In this document: positions 24,268 through 33,338 of the stretch, one piece after another
How positions within the stretch are numbered: position 1 is the first letter of the stretch
How the letters are laid out: the number at the start of each line of letters is the position of its first letter
DNA from: an uncultured Clostridium sp.
Lineage (GTDB): Bacteria; Bacillota; Clostridia; Lachnospirales; Lachnospiraceae
Assembly (NCBI RefSeq): GCF_900547735.1
Contig: NZ_URHZ01000016.1
Span: 1-64,000, forward strand
Length of the DNA stretch: 64,000 nucleotides
Reading direction: 5' to 3'
The notes under the pieces: generated by a model
What the model was told of the DNA's origin: nothing
Databases searched by the model: none
What the model saw: the letters and a program-made list of their open reading frames with translations, nothing else
Translations under genes and position numbers: made by a program

Positions 24268-24708
24268 GTGGATCATTACGAGACGCTCAATGAAGTACTG
24301 GTAAAGCTGTTCCGTGATATTATGGATATTGAACAAAAGGCCATAATCACACCGGAATATAAGGATATCACCAATAACGATATGCATGTGATCGAAGCGA
24401 TCGGGATTGAGGCTCCAAAAAACATGTCCTCTATCGCCAGAGAGCTGTCTGTTACGGTGGGAACCCTTACGATTGCCATGAACAGTCTTGTGAAGAAAGG
24501 CTATGTGGAGAGAACACGCGGCCAGGAAGACAGGAGAGTCGTGTATATATCCCTTTCAGAAAAAGGCAGGGGAGCTTACGAGCACCACGCCCAGTTCCAT
24601 AAGGAAATGATAGACAGCGTTACCAGTGAGCTTACCAAAGAAGAGCTGGAAACTTTAATAACGGCATTGTCCAAGCTGAAGAAATGGTTTGACCGCTGGA
24701 AAGAGTAG
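24268..24708 (+). CDS. fabT: MarR-family regulator, FabT-like
   Basis: A 146-residue winged-helix protein. Similarity to streptococcal FabT is visible by eye in LVKLFRDIMDIEQ, the KDIT-N-DMHVIEAIG helix, LSVTVGTLTIAMNSLVKKGY and EDRRVVYISLSEKGR. FabT represses fatty acid synthesis genes with acyl-ACP as corepressor (family knowledge). The GTG at 24268 is 6 bases after AAAGGG and gives the FabT-type start; ATG 24253 in frame is an alternative. It is usually the first gene of the fab operon, but here that operon lies at 265-11450. Confidence 0.75.
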   Translation: MDHYETLNEVLVKLFRDIMDIEQKAIITPEYKDITNNDMHVIEAIGIEAPKNMSSIARELSVTVGTLTIAMNSLVKKGYVERTRGQEDRRVVYISLSEKGRGAYEHHAQFHKEMIDSVTSELTKEELETLITALSKLKKWFDRWKE

Positions 24709-24732
24709 AATATGAGGAGGCATCACGCAAAT

Positions 24733-25254
24733 ATGAAAAGATTTATGGTAGTATTAACCGGAGTGATTATGGCAGCAGCCCTTGTTGCATGTACCCCGAC
24801 CAAGCAGAGCAGCGAGAAGAGACAGAACCCTCCCGCGGGAGCCACACAGGAATCCACGGTTGACGGAGCCCTTGAGAAGCAGGAGATGGTGGTAGATGCA
24901 GATCCAACCGTAACAGTCTGCGTTTATTCTTTAAATGATGATAAGACAGGCCTGAAACAGAATATCGATGCGATTGACGGTGAAGAACTGGATGCTCAGC
25001 TGCTGGTTGATAAGATGGCGGAACTGGGAGTAATCGAAGAAGGAATCAAAGTAAAGAGCTTTGACAATAAGGACGGCGTGATTACACTTGATTTATCAGC
25101 CCTGGCAGGTGTTAAGGATGATAAGACGGTAACGGCTGTTGTCAATACCTTCATCCAGAACTACGAGGCTGAGGAATTGGCACTGAGTGTAAACGGAGAG
25201 AAAATCGGCAGCGGAAATTATAAGTTTGTCAAAGAATATAAGAAGATGAATTAA
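24733..25254 (+). CDS. GerMN-domain-like lipoprotein
   Basis: A 173-residue exported lipoprotein: signal peptide MKRFMVVLTGVIMAAALVAC with lipobox LVAC, a low-complexity spacer, then a single domain (about residues 55-170) resembling GerMN: VCVYSLNDDKTGLKQ, LVDKMAELGVIEEGIKVKSF, GVITLDLSALAG and ALSVNGEKIGSG. Such domains occur in sporulation and germination proteins and other cell-surface lipoproteins. It follows the regulator by 24 bases. An in-frame ATG at 24712 would add 7 residues; AGGAGG at 24715-24720 favours 24733 although spacing is 12. Confidence 0.8.
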   Translation: MKRFMVVLTGVIMAAALVACTPTKQSSEKRQNPPAGATQESTVDGALEKQEMVVDADPTVTVCVYSLNDDKTGLKQNIDAIDGEELDAQLLVDKMAELGVIEEGIKVKSFDNKDGVITLDLSALAGVKDDKTVTAVVNTFIQNYEAEELALSVNGEKIGSGNYKFVKEYKKMN

Positions 25255-25290
25255 TAAAAAAGAACAGTAAAAAATAAGTCAGAAGCCGCA

Positions 25291-25337
25291 AAAACAGGGT
25301 TTCGCTGAATCAGAATTCGGCGAAACCCTGTTTTTTT
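25291..25337 (+). terminator. Terminator after the lipoprotein gene
   Basis: AAAACAGGGTTTCGC pairs with GCGAAACCCTGTTTT, with an inner GAAT/ATTC extension, followed by seven T (25331-25337). Confidence 0.92.
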
Positions 25338-25444
25338 CAGTACAGCACGGTAATACCATCGGTTTTATCCAGCCCGGTCCTTAGCAGTTTCTTTAATTCA
25401 CTAAAATAGGGCGGCACGGTTCCTTTGGGCCAGATATAATGATT
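25337..25444 (-). pseudogene. Possible 3' gene remnant
   Basis: A 35-codon frame without a start codon reads HYIWPKGTVPPYFSELKKL then a short tail ending DGITVLY and stop. The amino acid composition is protein-like, and the frame is closed upstream by TAA. It may be the tail of a lost gene. I cannot assign a family, and chance is possible. Confidence 0.25.
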
Positions 25445-25459
25445 TTAAGCACATAAAAA

Positions 25460-25493
25460 CGGGAAGTAATCCACAATAATAGATTACTTCCCG
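25460..25493 (-). terminator. Terminator of the DUF885 gene
   Basis: CGGGAAGTAATC (25460-25471) and GATTACTTCCCG (25482-25493) form a perfect 12-bp stem; on the minus strand it is followed by TTTTTATG. The remainder of the 25255-25563 gap contains the opposite terminator and the possible remnant. Confidence 0.85.
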
Positions 25494-25563
25494 CTCTTTA
25501 TCCACAAAATTTCTATATCTCATCTGTATATCTGTCTCTGTCTATTACCCCTGCCGTCTATTT

Positions 25564-27420
25564 TTAGCTGTTAACATCATAAGTCAGGAGCCAAGTCTCA
25601 AAGTACGGTTTAATCACACGGAAAGAGGCGCCCTCCATATCCAGGATAAATTTATGGAATGCCTTTGCCGAGTACCGGCTGCCCAGGGATTTCTGGGCGG
25701 CATCCCTCAGAGTGCAGATTTCCAGGTAGCCGGTATAATATTTCAGGTAGTTGCCCGGATTATCAATAATGGAGTTAAACATTTCCTCGCAGACCTCCGG
25801 ATCGCTGATCCCGTAATATGTGCTTAAGAAACCGGAAATCTTATCCAGATCCCAGCCGTCGTAATGGATATGGATATCCAGCAGGGCATACAGTGCGTAA
25901 ATAGATGCCTGGCTGCGGGCCATCAGCTCCTTCATATCGGGGGAGAGGCCATTGTCAAATGAATAGCTGTACAGTTCACAGTATAATCCCCATCCCTCAT
26001 CATATCCGCCGCAGGAAAGAACGTGCCGCAGAGGGCAGCTCTTTTTCCGGTTAAAATAAACGGACTGGTAAAGATGGCCGGGATATCCCTCATGTGCAAG
26101 AACAGAATAGAGATCCGCTCCTTCTTCCCTGGACTTATCATTGATATAGATTACATTGGTGGTGTCCGAATCAAGGGGAGGAATCAGGAAAAATGCAGGT
26201 GACAGCGAGGATTCCAGTGCTTTCGGAACGTGCTTTACCTCGTAGGAGGAATCGGTGAGTTCCGGGAAATCCTTTTTAATCTGTTCACGCAGGTGATCCA
26301 GAATTTCTACCGGTTCGGTCAGGGAAACGCTGCTCCTCTCTATCTCGGTCGCCAATTTTGGGTTGTTCTGCAAAAGCCTAGCAGTTTCGGCCATATCACG
26401 CCCGAACTGCTTCTCAATCCGATCTCTCAGCTCGGGGATGGAGCTGTCGGTTCCGGTGAGGGTGGCCACGAGATATTCATAATATTCTTTGCCCTTTTCA
26501 TAGTGGCAAAGACCGTTATTGTTGGTTCCGCGTCCCTTTAATTCCTCCAGGGATTTGGACAGATTCGTGTAGGCGGGGATGAAATGCTCTTTTAAAATCT
26601 GCAGATGTTTTTTCTTGTACTCCGCCTTCTCCTCGTCGGTCAGCCCATTCACCTCGTCCAGACGGCTGCTGAAGGTCTCCGTAAGGAAGCTGTTCTCCGG
26701 CCGGATCAGATAATCTTTGCAGGACTGCAGCATGCGGTCGATTGTAACGTCGCTGGGCGCCAGCCCGGCATCGGCCTGCTCTATCTCGTAAGCGGCCAAC
26801 TGGCCGTAGTAAACATCAATCTGGGAGAGCAGTTCCAGATAGTGGTCAATGTCGTTCTTGTCGTAAAATGTGTACTCGGCAAGCAGTACAGGAAGCTGGG
26901 CCTGGGTTCCGATTAGCGGACTCAGCGGCTGGCCGTAGAGCTCCAGTCCCTTTGACGCCATCCCGATTTCCAGGGAGTCCTTTAACATTTTATAGGTAAA
27001 AAGCTGATCAGCCGTCAGGAGAGATGGATCAAATGCCTTGAGCTCCGTGAACAGTTTCTCATTATCCGCGGTATCTTTTTCCAGTTCTGCTTTGGAAATG
27101 GTCTGGAATTTTATCTCGGGTGTATCGATGCCGTAGTTTTCGGGATTCCTGAGCATAAAGTGGAGACTCAGAGGGTCGGAACCGACAATCTCCCGGAAAA
27201 TACGATCCGTAAAAGTATCAAATTCAGCCTGGACAGCCGCCGCATCTTTACCGCTGCCGGGATTCTCTGCGTTCTGCTCCGAACCGCTCTGTGCGGGCTG
27301 TGACGACGCCTCCGATGCCTGGTACGATTCCACAGGCGGATTATAACGGGAGCAGCCGCAGAGCATAATCGTGGCCACCAGGGCCAGCAGATAGTATAAA
27401 CAGGTTTTACGTGCCTTCAT
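25564..27420 (-). CDS. DUF885 family lipoprotein, putative metallopeptidase
   Basis: A 618-residue exported protein. The signal peptide ends in the lipobox LCGC, followed by a Ser/Gln/Glu-rich linker, so it is anchored to the outer face of the membrane. The DUF885 domain fills the rest and has the zinc-site motif HEGYPGHLYQ, a variant of HExxH, preceded by INDKSREEGADLYSVLA. DUF885 members are thought to be zinc peptidases; no substrate is known. GGAGG precedes the ATG. It has its own terminator. Confidence 0.9.
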   Translation of the reverse strand: MKARKTCLYYLLALVATIMLCGCSRYNPPVESYQASEASSQPAQSGSEQNAENPGSGKDAAAVQAEFDTFTDRIFREIVGSDPLSLHFMLRNPENYGIDTPEIKFQTISKAELEKDTADNEKLFTELKAFDPSLLTADQLFTYKMLKDSLEIGMASKGLELYGQPLSPLIGTQAQLPVLLAEYTFYDKNDIDHYLELLSQIDVYYGQLAAYEIEQADAGLAPSDVTIDRMLQSCKDYLIRPENSFLTETFSSRLDEVNGLTDEEKAEYKKKHLQILKEHFIPAYTNLSKSLEELKGRGTNNNGLCHYEKGKEYYEYLVATLTGTDSSIPELRDRIEKQFGRDMAETARLLQNNPKLATEIERSSVSLTEPVEILDHLREQIKKDFPELTDSSYEVKHVPKALESSLSPAFFLIPPLDSDTTNVIYINDKSREEGADLYSVLAHEGYPGHLYQSVYFNRKKSCPLRHVLSCGGYDEGWGLYCELYSYSFDNGLSPDMKELMARSQASIYALYALLDIHIHYDGWDLDKISGFLSTYYGISDPEVCEEMFNSIIDNPGNYLKYYTGYLEICTLRDAAQKSLGSRYSAKAFHKFILDMEGASFRVIKPYFETWLLTYDVNS

Positions 27421-27540
27421 TTTTTACCTCCAATTGCCTACTATTATAATTTATATTAGGGGAGATTACAACTTATCAATGAAAATTGAAAAGATGGGGC
27501 CGCTGGGATCGCTGTGGGGGGTTATGGGGGGGAGGGGTGA

Positions 27541-27792
27541 GTCTTCAGTCCCGGGGGAAGTATGTCGCGAGAGGGATTCCGGGAGAAAAAATTCCTACGG
27601 GGACCCGCTCCCGCTTGTGGAATGCGCAGCGGGTGCTAGCTTCGAAAAGACCTGCCACCGCACGCTTTTGCACTAAGCTCGAAAATACCTCGCCAAGTGC
27701 TCAATGTGTCAGCAAGCACCGGCGGATTCCAAGGTCCCCTTCGGAAAGTTTTCACCCTCCATCCCCCGATACGTTATGGCGGGACTGAAGAC
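27541..27792 (-). mobile_element. MITE-like element, copy 1
   Basis: A 252-bp unit bounded by GTCTTCAGTCCC (27541-27552) and its reverse complement GGGACTGAAGAC (27781-27792). Inner segments such as GAATGCGCAGCGGGTGCTAG and AAGGTCCCCTTCGGAAAG match the reverse complement of copy 2. It contains no gene. The terminal inverted repeats and multiple copies suggest a non-autonomous transposable element. Confidence 0.75.
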
Positions 27793-28151
27793 GCGGAGGG
27801 CATCGGCCATAACAATCCTTCGGCAAATCCCTTTTCATGGAAAAAAGCGGGTGTACCCCTGTGAAAAGGTATCCAGGTGTACCTTTATATATAGGTGTCC
27901 TGGGAGAATATAATTGAATTTGAAGTTTACTAATTATAGTTTTTACTATTTTAATGATAAATAAAAGGAGCTGCAGTTATAAACAGAGGATATCCAGTAA
28001 TAAGACACTGATACAATGGAGCCTGAAGAATTCACTGACCTAACCCTGCCGAAACAAACCTACCGGTTGCCTTCTCTTCACCCCTTCCCTTTTGAAAAAT
28101 CAGGACAATCAGCCGGTGTCAGGATGGCGGACGGGGGCGAAAACCTACCCG

Positions 28152-28348
28152 GTCTTCAGGCCCGGCGACATACTGACCGGGGAAGTAGGGCGAAAACTTT
28201 CCGAAGGGGACCTTGGAATCCGCCGGTGCTTGCTGAGGTTTTATACGAAGCTAGCATCCGCTGCGCATTCCACAAGCGGGAGCGAGTCCCCGTAGGAATT
28301 TTTTCGTCCGGATTCCCCTTGCGACATACCTCCCCCGGGACTGAAGAC
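28152..28348 (+). mobile_element. MITE-like element, copy 2 (inverted)
   Basis: A 197-bp unit beginning GTCTTCAGGCCC (one mismatch to the 12-bp end) and ending GGGACTGAAGAC (28337-28348). It is in the same orientation as the partial copy at 1-80 and opposite to copy 1. It is shorter than copy 1 by an internal difference around the TCAGCAAGC-to-GCTAG stretch. Confidence 0.75.
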
Positions 28349-28479
28349 CCTCCAATACCTTCCCCCTCTCCCGACCTTCATCCCGACATAGGCGTCCTCA
28401 TTTTTCAATCCATTTGCCACTCCCTTTATAATGTGATAAAATATAGTGTCTTGAATCGAAAAGAAGAAAAGGAGCCGTA

Positions 28480-29565
28480 ATGCAAATGAAAAGAGAACAT
28501 CTATTCCCGCTGGATTTTGTTCGTGTCCTGGCTGCTGTGTCGATTGTTGTTTTCCATTATAATGCTGTGACGTTCATGGAGCCCATTGTTAATAAACCGA
28601 TCCTTTTATTTTTTAATTATGCCAACGGAAGTATGGGCCATATCGGCGTTTCACTGTTCTTTATTCTGGCGGGGGCGTCGCTGATGTATTCGTCGATGGA
28701 AAAGCTGGATCTAAAGACGTATTTTAAAAAGCGATTCCTTGCGATTTATCCGCTTTACTGGACCGTTTATGCCGCTTTTTTTGTATATAATTATCTGATT
28801 AAGCATAACTTTGCCTTTGATAAACCATTGTCCAGGCTGCTTCTTACGGCTGTTGGCATGGATGGGTATCTGAATTACCTGATTCCGAACTACTATCTGT
28901 TAGGCGAGTGGTTTATCGGCTGTATTCTTTTGATTTATCTGATGTTTCCGGCGCTTCGGGCGTGTATGCTCCGTTGGCCGGTGCTCACTTTAGTTGGCAC
29001 GGCGCTTATTTATATTCCTCTCACGCTGTTTTATCCGTTTCAGATGGATATTCAGTTTTTCTTCCTGCTCAGGGTGCCGGAAGTGCTGTTTGGCATGTAT
29101 TTTATAAAATATCTGTATGGAACTAGGCAGCAGCGGGAAAAATATGACTGGAAATGGGGACTGGCGTCTTTTATCGGAGTTTTTACAGTTATGACGGTGA
29201 AAACGTCACTGCCGGTTCCGTTTAAAATCCTGTGGACGGGGATACCGCTTTTTCTCTTTCTCGTATGGGTGGGGCAGTTTATTAAAAATACGGTCGTGAA
29301 GAAGGGAATTTCCATTTTCTCTTCCTATACCTTTGCCATCTATCTTGTACATCATATTCTGGTCGGGAAATTTGTGTTTCCACTGATTGGGCGGCCGGTG
29401 GGAAGATTGGAAAACTATCTTGTTTTCTGGAAGTATTTTGTATTCATCAGTATAGTCGGTGCGGTATTTTACTGGATGAGCCGTATTTTAACAGGAATTG
29501 CCGCTCTTTTGTGGGGCAGCACGGTTTCATGGCTGAACTGCAGGAAGGATACAACGGAACGGTAA
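28480..29565 (+). CDS. Acyltransferase 3 family membrane protein
   Basis: A 361-residue integral membrane protein with about ten membrane segments. The N-terminal LDFVRVLAAVSIVVFHYN with its conserved His and the later ILAGASLMYSS are typical of the OafA/YrhL-type acyltransferase 3 family, which acetylates cell-surface polysaccharides or peptidoglycan. AAGGAG is 6 bases before the ATG. No glycan synthesis genes are adjacent, so the acceptor is unknown. Confidence 0.9.
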   Translation: MQMKREHLFPLDFVRVLAAVSIVVFHYNAVTFMEPIVNKPILLFFNYANGSMGHIGVSLFFILAGASLMYSSMEKLDLKTYFKKRFLAIYPLYWTVYAAFFVYNYLIKHNFAFDKPLSRLLLTAVGMDGYLNYLIPNYYLLGEWFIGCILLIYLMFPALRACMLRWPVLTLVGTALIYIPLTLFYPFQMDIQFFFLLRVPEVLFGMYFIKYLYGTRQQREKYDWKWGLASFIGVFTVMTVKTSLPVPFKILWTGIPLFLFLVWVGQFIKNTVVKKGISIFSSYTFAIYLVHHILVGKFVFPLIGRPVGRLENYLVFWKYFVFISIVGAVFYWMSRILTGIAALLWGSTVSWLNCRKDTTER

Positions 29566-29689
29566 TAACAGCGCTTTATGCCGCGGGTACCGGGCCCCGG
29601 CAGTTCCATTAAAAGCGTGTGAAAATGTCCCGCGGAATATGTCATGGCCGGACTTTCGCCGGTTTATGCCGGATTTTGAGGAATCCTTC

Positions 29690-29718
29690 TTGACAAAAAG
29701 AGTTGAAAACGCTAGACT
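29690..29718 (+). promoter_or_regulatory. Promoter of the T-box-metG transcript
   Basis: TTGACA (29690-29695), 17-base spacer, TAGACT (29713-29718), about 40 bases before the leader structure. The sequence between the acyltransferase stop and this promoter contains only a GC-rich palindrome near TACCGGGCCCCGGCA. Confidence 0.75.
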
Positions 29719-29761
29719 AAACTATATCTTTTAGAAAGTAACAATATAAAACAAAGGCTGT

Positions 29762-30140
29762 GAAGAGAAGAGTACGCAGAAGGAATGATTACAGAGAGTC
29801 CGGGTGGTGGAAACGGATTGTCAGGAGAGCTGCCGAAGATGGTCTCAGAGCTGCGCTGCCGAAGTATGGATGGAGTGCCTACGTAAGTGCCGGGTCCGTT
29901 GATGACGACGAACTGTGTGCGGGGTGTTCAGGCTGTCTGTTTTAAGCAGTGACGGAGCAGGTCCGTTAACACCGCAGGCTGTGAACACGCAGTGGGTCGG
30001 CAGAAATGCCGGAACAGAGACGTTTCTCTACAGCCGTAGAGGCATCCGTTGTGAGACGGCATGCGAATTAAAGTGGTAACACGGGAAAATAACTCTCGTC
30101 TTTAATGGTGATTCAATCACCTTTAAAGGCGATTTTTTTA
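29762..30140 (+). ncRNA. T-box leader riboswitch, methionine type
   Basis: The leader has the stem I landmarks AGAGAGTCCGGGTGGTGG, the antiterminator T-box AATTAAAGTGGTAACACGGG (30066-30085) that pairs with the uncharged tRNA acceptor end, and a terminator CGTCTTTAA...TTAAAGGCG (about 30097-30131) with seven T. ATG at 29866-29868 in AAGTATGGATGG is a candidate specifier codon for tRNA-Met; its place in the loop needs folding. Uncharged tRNA-Met would prevent termination and raise metG expression. Confidence 0.88.
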
Positions 30141-30143
30141 TAT

Positions 30144-30163
30144 CATAGGAAAGTGTTCCTATG
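30144..30163. repeat. Short hairpin between T-box and metG
   Basis: CATAGGAA/TTCCTATG, perfect 8-bp stem with 4-base loop, followed by six A and a GCCC/GGGC hairpin. It lies after the T-box terminator, so it belongs to the read-through message. Confidence 0.5.
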
Positions 30164-30246
30164 GTATAAAAAAGCCCTCCGGGCGGGATTCTTTGTTCTT
30201 TTTTCTTCAACTATAAAACTATTATTCATAACAGGAGGAACGATTT

Positions 30247-32226
30247 ATGTGTCAGAATTGCAAAAAACCATATTATATAACTACCGCAATCGCCTATACA
30301 TCAGGCAAGCCGCATATCGGCAACACTTACGAGATTGTACTGGCGGACAGTATTGCTAGATATAAGAGGGAACAGGGATTTGACGTGCGTTTCCAGACGG
30401 GAACCGACGAGCACGGCCAGAAGATCGAGCTGAAGGCCGAAGAGGCCGGTGTAACGCCTCAGGAGTTTGTAGACGGTGTAGCAGCCCAGATTAAGTCGAT
30501 CTGGGATCTGATGAACACTTCTTATGATAAATTTATCCGTACAACCGATAAGGAGCATGAAGAGCAGGTACAGAAGATTTTCAAAAAGCTGTATGACAAG
30601 GGTGATATTTATAAAGGCCACTATGAGGGACTTTACTGTACACCGTGTGAGTCCTTCTGGACCGCCTCCCAGGTAGTGGACGGCAAATGTCCCGACTGCG
30701 GCCGCCCGGTTATTCCAGCGAAGGAAGAGGCATATTTCTTTAAAATGAGCAAATACGCCCAGAGGCTGATTGACCATATCAATGAGCATCCGGAATTCAT
30801 CCAGCCGGTATCCCGTAAAAATGAGATGATGAATAACTTCCTGCTCCCGGGACTCCAGGACCTCTGTGTGTCCAGGACTTCCTTTAAGTGGGGAATTCCC
30901 GTATCCTTTGATCCGAAGCATGTGACATACGTATGGCTGGATGCCCTGACCAACTATATCACCGGCTTAGGTTATGACTGCGACGGAAACCACGGCGAAT
31001 TATTTGAAAAATTCTGGCCGGCCGATCTCCATCTGATTGGTAAAGACATCATCCGTTTCCATACGATTTACTGGCCAATCTTCCTGATGGCTCTGGATCT
31101 TCCGCTGCCGAAACAGGTATTCGGACATCCATGGCTTTTACAGGGCGACGGCAAGATGAGCAAGTCCAAAGGAAATGTGCTTTATGCAGACACTCTGGTG
31201 GATTTCTTTGGTGTGGACGCGGTGCGTTACTTTGTACTTCACGAGATGCCATTTGAAAATGACGGAGTTATTTCCTGGGATCTGATGGTGGAGCGTATGA
31301 ACTCCGATCTGGCAAACATCCTTGGAAACCTGGTAAACAGGACTATTTCCATGAGCAATAAATACTTTGGAGGCGTTGTTACGGATACCGGCGTATCCGA
31401 GGAAGTTGATGCGGATTTGAAGGCCACCGTACTGGCTGCCGTGAAGAAGGTGGACGAAAAGATGGATAAGCTGCGCGTAGCGGATGCCATTACGGATATC
31501 TTCGGAATATTCAGAAGAAGCAACAAATATATTGATGAGACTACGCCGTGGACACTGGCAAAGGATGAGGAAAAGAAGGACCGCCTTTCAACCGTTCTTT
31601 ACAACCTGACGGAGGCTATCACAATCGGTGCATCCCTGTTATACTCCTTCATGCCTGAAACGGCTGAGAAGATTCTGGCTCAGATCAACACACAGAAGAG
31701 AACCCTGGAAGAGATGGGCACATTCGGCCTTTATCCGTCAGGCGGGAAAGTGACCGAAAAACCGGAAATTCTTTTTGCACGTATGGATGTGAAAGAGGTA
31801 ATGGAGAAGGTCGAAGCAATGAGAGCAGCCGAGGCGGCCGCGTCCGAACAGCCGGAAGAAGAAAAAGAGGATGAGAATGTGATTGATCTGGAAGCAAAGC
31901 CGGAAATCACATACGATGATTTTGCAAAGCTCCAGTTCCAGGTTGGCGAAATTATTGCCTGCGAGGCGGTTCCGAAGTCCAAAAAACTTCTTTGCTCCCA
32001 GGTAAAAGTGGGAACAAAGGTACGTCAGATCCTGAGCGGAATCAAGGCAAACTACACACCGGAAGAGATGGTTGGTAAAAAGGTTATGGTTGTGACCAAT
32101 TTAAAACCGGCTAAACTTGCGGGAATGCTGTCCGAGGGAATGCTGCTCTGTGCAGAAGACAGTGAGGGCAATCTGGCGCTTATGAAGCCGGAGAAGGATA
32201 TGCCGGCAGGCGCTGAAATCTGCTAA
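30247..32226 (+). CDS. metG: Methionyl-tRNA synthetase
   Basis: A 659-residue cytoplasmic enzyme charging tRNA-Met. The class I signature is PHIGNTYE near the N-terminus and the KMSKS loop reads GKMSKSKGN. A knuckle with CTPCESF and CPDCGRP binds zinc. The anticodon-binding helical domain is followed by an acidic linker and a C-terminal tRNA-binding OB domain (about residues 550-659, FAKLQFQVGEIIACEAVPKS) used for dimerisation. AGGAGG precedes the ATG. Controlled by the T-box leader. Confidence 0.97.
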   Translation: MCQNCKKPYYITTAIAYTSGKPHIGNTYEIVLADSIARYKREQGFDVRFQTGTDEHGQKIELKAEEAGVTPQEFVDGVAAQIKSIWDLMNTSYDKFIRTTDKEHEEQVQKIFKKLYDKGDIYKGHYEGLYCTPCESFWTASQVVDGKCPDCGRPVIPAKEEAYFFKMSKYAQRLIDHINEHPEFIQPVSRKNEMMNNFLLPGLQDLCVSRTSFKWGIPVSFDPKHVTYVWLDALTNYITGLGYDCDGNHGELFEKFWPADLHLIGKDIIRFHTIYWPIFLMALDLPLPKQVFGHPWLLQGDGKMSKSKGNVLYADTLVDFFGVDAVRYFVLHEMPFENDGVISWDLMVERMNSDLANILGNLVNRTISMSNKYFGGVVTDTGVSEEVDADLKATVLAAVKKVDEKMDKLRVADAITDIFGIFRRSNKYIDETTPWTLAKDEEKKDRLSTVLYNLTEAITIGASLLYSFMPETAEKILAQINTQKRTLEEMGTFGLYPSGGKVTEKPEILFARMDVKEVMEKVEAMRAAEAAASEQPEEEKEDENVIDLEAKPEITYDDFAKLQFQVGEIIACEAVPKSKKLLCSQVKVGTKVRQILSGIKANYTPEEMVGKKVMVVTNLKPAKLAGMLSEGMLLCAEDSEGNLALMKPEKDMPAGAEIC

Positions 32227-32294
32227 ATCCGTAAGATTCACGATGCGCCCGGCAGAATACGCTGCCTTTCATATAAGACGAAATTCGGGTTGAA

Positions 32295-32327
32295 CCCCGC
32301 CTGGAAACGCAGTGTTCCCGGCGGGGA
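32295..32327 (+). terminator. GC-rich hairpin after metG
   Basis: CCCCGCC-GGAA pairs with TTCC-GGCGGGG. Only ATTCTTG follows, so termination is probably incomplete and the EcsC-like gene may be partly cotranscribed. Confidence 0.45.
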
Positions 32328-32340
32328 TTCTTGTTGGTGG

Positions 32341-32375
32341 CAATGAAAAGTTCGCGAAGCGTGCTTTTCGTTGTT
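32341..32375. repeat. CAATGAAAAG hairpin repeat, copy 1
   Basis: CAATGAAAAG and CTTTTCGTTG form a stem around TTCGCGAAGCGTG. A second partial copy (GGCAATGAAAATGAG) begins at 32380. Closely related copies are at 35383-35417 and 47732-47766. Confidence 0.75.
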
Positions 32376-32415
32376 GAGTGGCAATGAAAATGAGCGGTGA
32401 AAGGAGATGGAACGG

Positions 32416-33303
32416 ATGGCAGATAAAAAGACACCTCTGGAAAAGGAATGGGATTCCTTTCTGAAACGTGAAAATAAGACCCTTAAAAGATATGGAACCA
32501 GAAAGGAGCCTTTCTGGGAGAAAAAACTGCATAAGGCGGTGCCGGACGGGCTGAGGGAAAAACTGGAAGATGCATTTTACAAGGCATTCTGCGTGATTTT
32601 GGAAAACGGCACCGGGGTGATTGAGAAGACATTTCCCAAGGAAAAGCTGGAGGCAGAGTTCAAGACGCGGGAGTACGCAGGCAGGCTCTATCCGGTCAGG
32701 AAAAATCTGGCGGCGGGCAGAAAGCTGGCGGCCCGCCAGGCAGCGGCAGGGGTGGCCGGAGCCTGTGCGGAGGGGGCGGTACTGGGGCTTTTGGGAATCG
32801 GTCTTCCTGACATTCCTCTCTTTCTGGCTGCGCTGCTCCGAGGCTTGTATACGCAGGCTCTGCATTTTGGCGTAGATTATAGAAATCCGGAGGAACAGGA
32901 ACTGCTTCTGGAGCTTCTTGCGCTGTCTCTGTACAGCGGGGAAGATTTTAAGGAACGGGATGCGGCGATGAACCGGAAACTGTACCGGATGGCCCGCAGG
33001 CCGCACAGAGAAGCACTGACGGAGAAAACTCAGGCGTACGGAGCAGCGTCGCCGGGGAAAACGAAAGAATTTGAAGCCGCACCGCATGAGAAAGCTCCGG
33101 CAGACGTGGATGCGGCCGCCCTTGATGCCTCACGGGCGCTTTCCGGAGAACTTCTGTATATGAAATTCCTGCAGGGAGTTCCCATTGCAGGCGTAATCGG
33201 CGGACTGTATGACGGAATTTATATGAAAAAGGTGACCGGCTATGCGGCGATCAAGCTGGAGAGAAGATATCTGCTTGGAAAATCAGAGGGAAAATGTGGA
33301 TAA
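32416..33303 (+). CDS. EcsC family protein
   Basis: A 295-residue protein with an EcsC-like central domain: AAGVAGACAEGAVLGLLGIGL, LPDIPLFLAALLRGLYTQAL and GVDYRNPEEQELLLELL. EcsC proteins are often linked to ABC exporters or membrane processes; function is unclear. A charged, alanine-rich insert (about residues 200-230) interrupts the domain. The ATG at 32416 has AAGGAG 9 bases ahead, whereas ATG 32407 directly abuts it. It lies between metG and tatD. Confidence 0.85.
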   Translation: MADKKTPLEKEWDSFLKRENKTLKRYGTRKEPFWEKKLHKAVPDGLREKLEDAFYKAFCVILENGTGVIEKTFPKEKLEAEFKTREYAGRLYPVRKNLAAGRKLAARQAAAGVAGACAEGAVLGLLGIGLPDIPLFLAALLRGLYTQALHFGVDYRNPEEQELLLELLALSLYSGEDFKERDAAMNRKLYRMARRPHREALTEKTQAYGAASPGKTKEFEAAPHEKAPADVDAAALDASRALSGELLYMKFLQGVPIAGVIGGLYDGIYMKKVTGYAAIKLERRYLLGKSEGKCG

Positions 33304-33338
33304 AAGGCGTAAAAACGGAAGTAAAATCCCGATAGTCA

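Larger units (their letters stand above)
27421..28479. other. Gene-free kilobase carrying inverted MITE-like elements
   Basis: No credible gene is present; short open frames match the repeats. Two related elements (27541-27792 and 28152-28348) lie in opposite orientation. The 359-base spacer between them has an imperfect inverted repeat CCAGGTGTACCT/AGGTGTCCTGG near 27873-27903 and an AT-rich stretch. The spacer shows no transposase sequence. Confidence 0.7.

Noticed and set aside
27486..28480. Several open frames of 67-154 codons in the gene-free kilobase
   Set aside because: They read through both strands of the MITE-like repeats, have low-complexity composition and no ribosome sites or family motifs.
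29760..29945. A 61-codon open frame rich in Arg and Gly upstream of metG
   Set aside because: It lies within the T-box leader, whose conserved stem I and T-box motifs explain the sequence. No ribosome site is present.
32269..33087. A 272-codon antisense frame over the EcsC-like gene
   Set aside because: No motif and no ribosome site, whereas the plus-strand EcsC blocks are clear.
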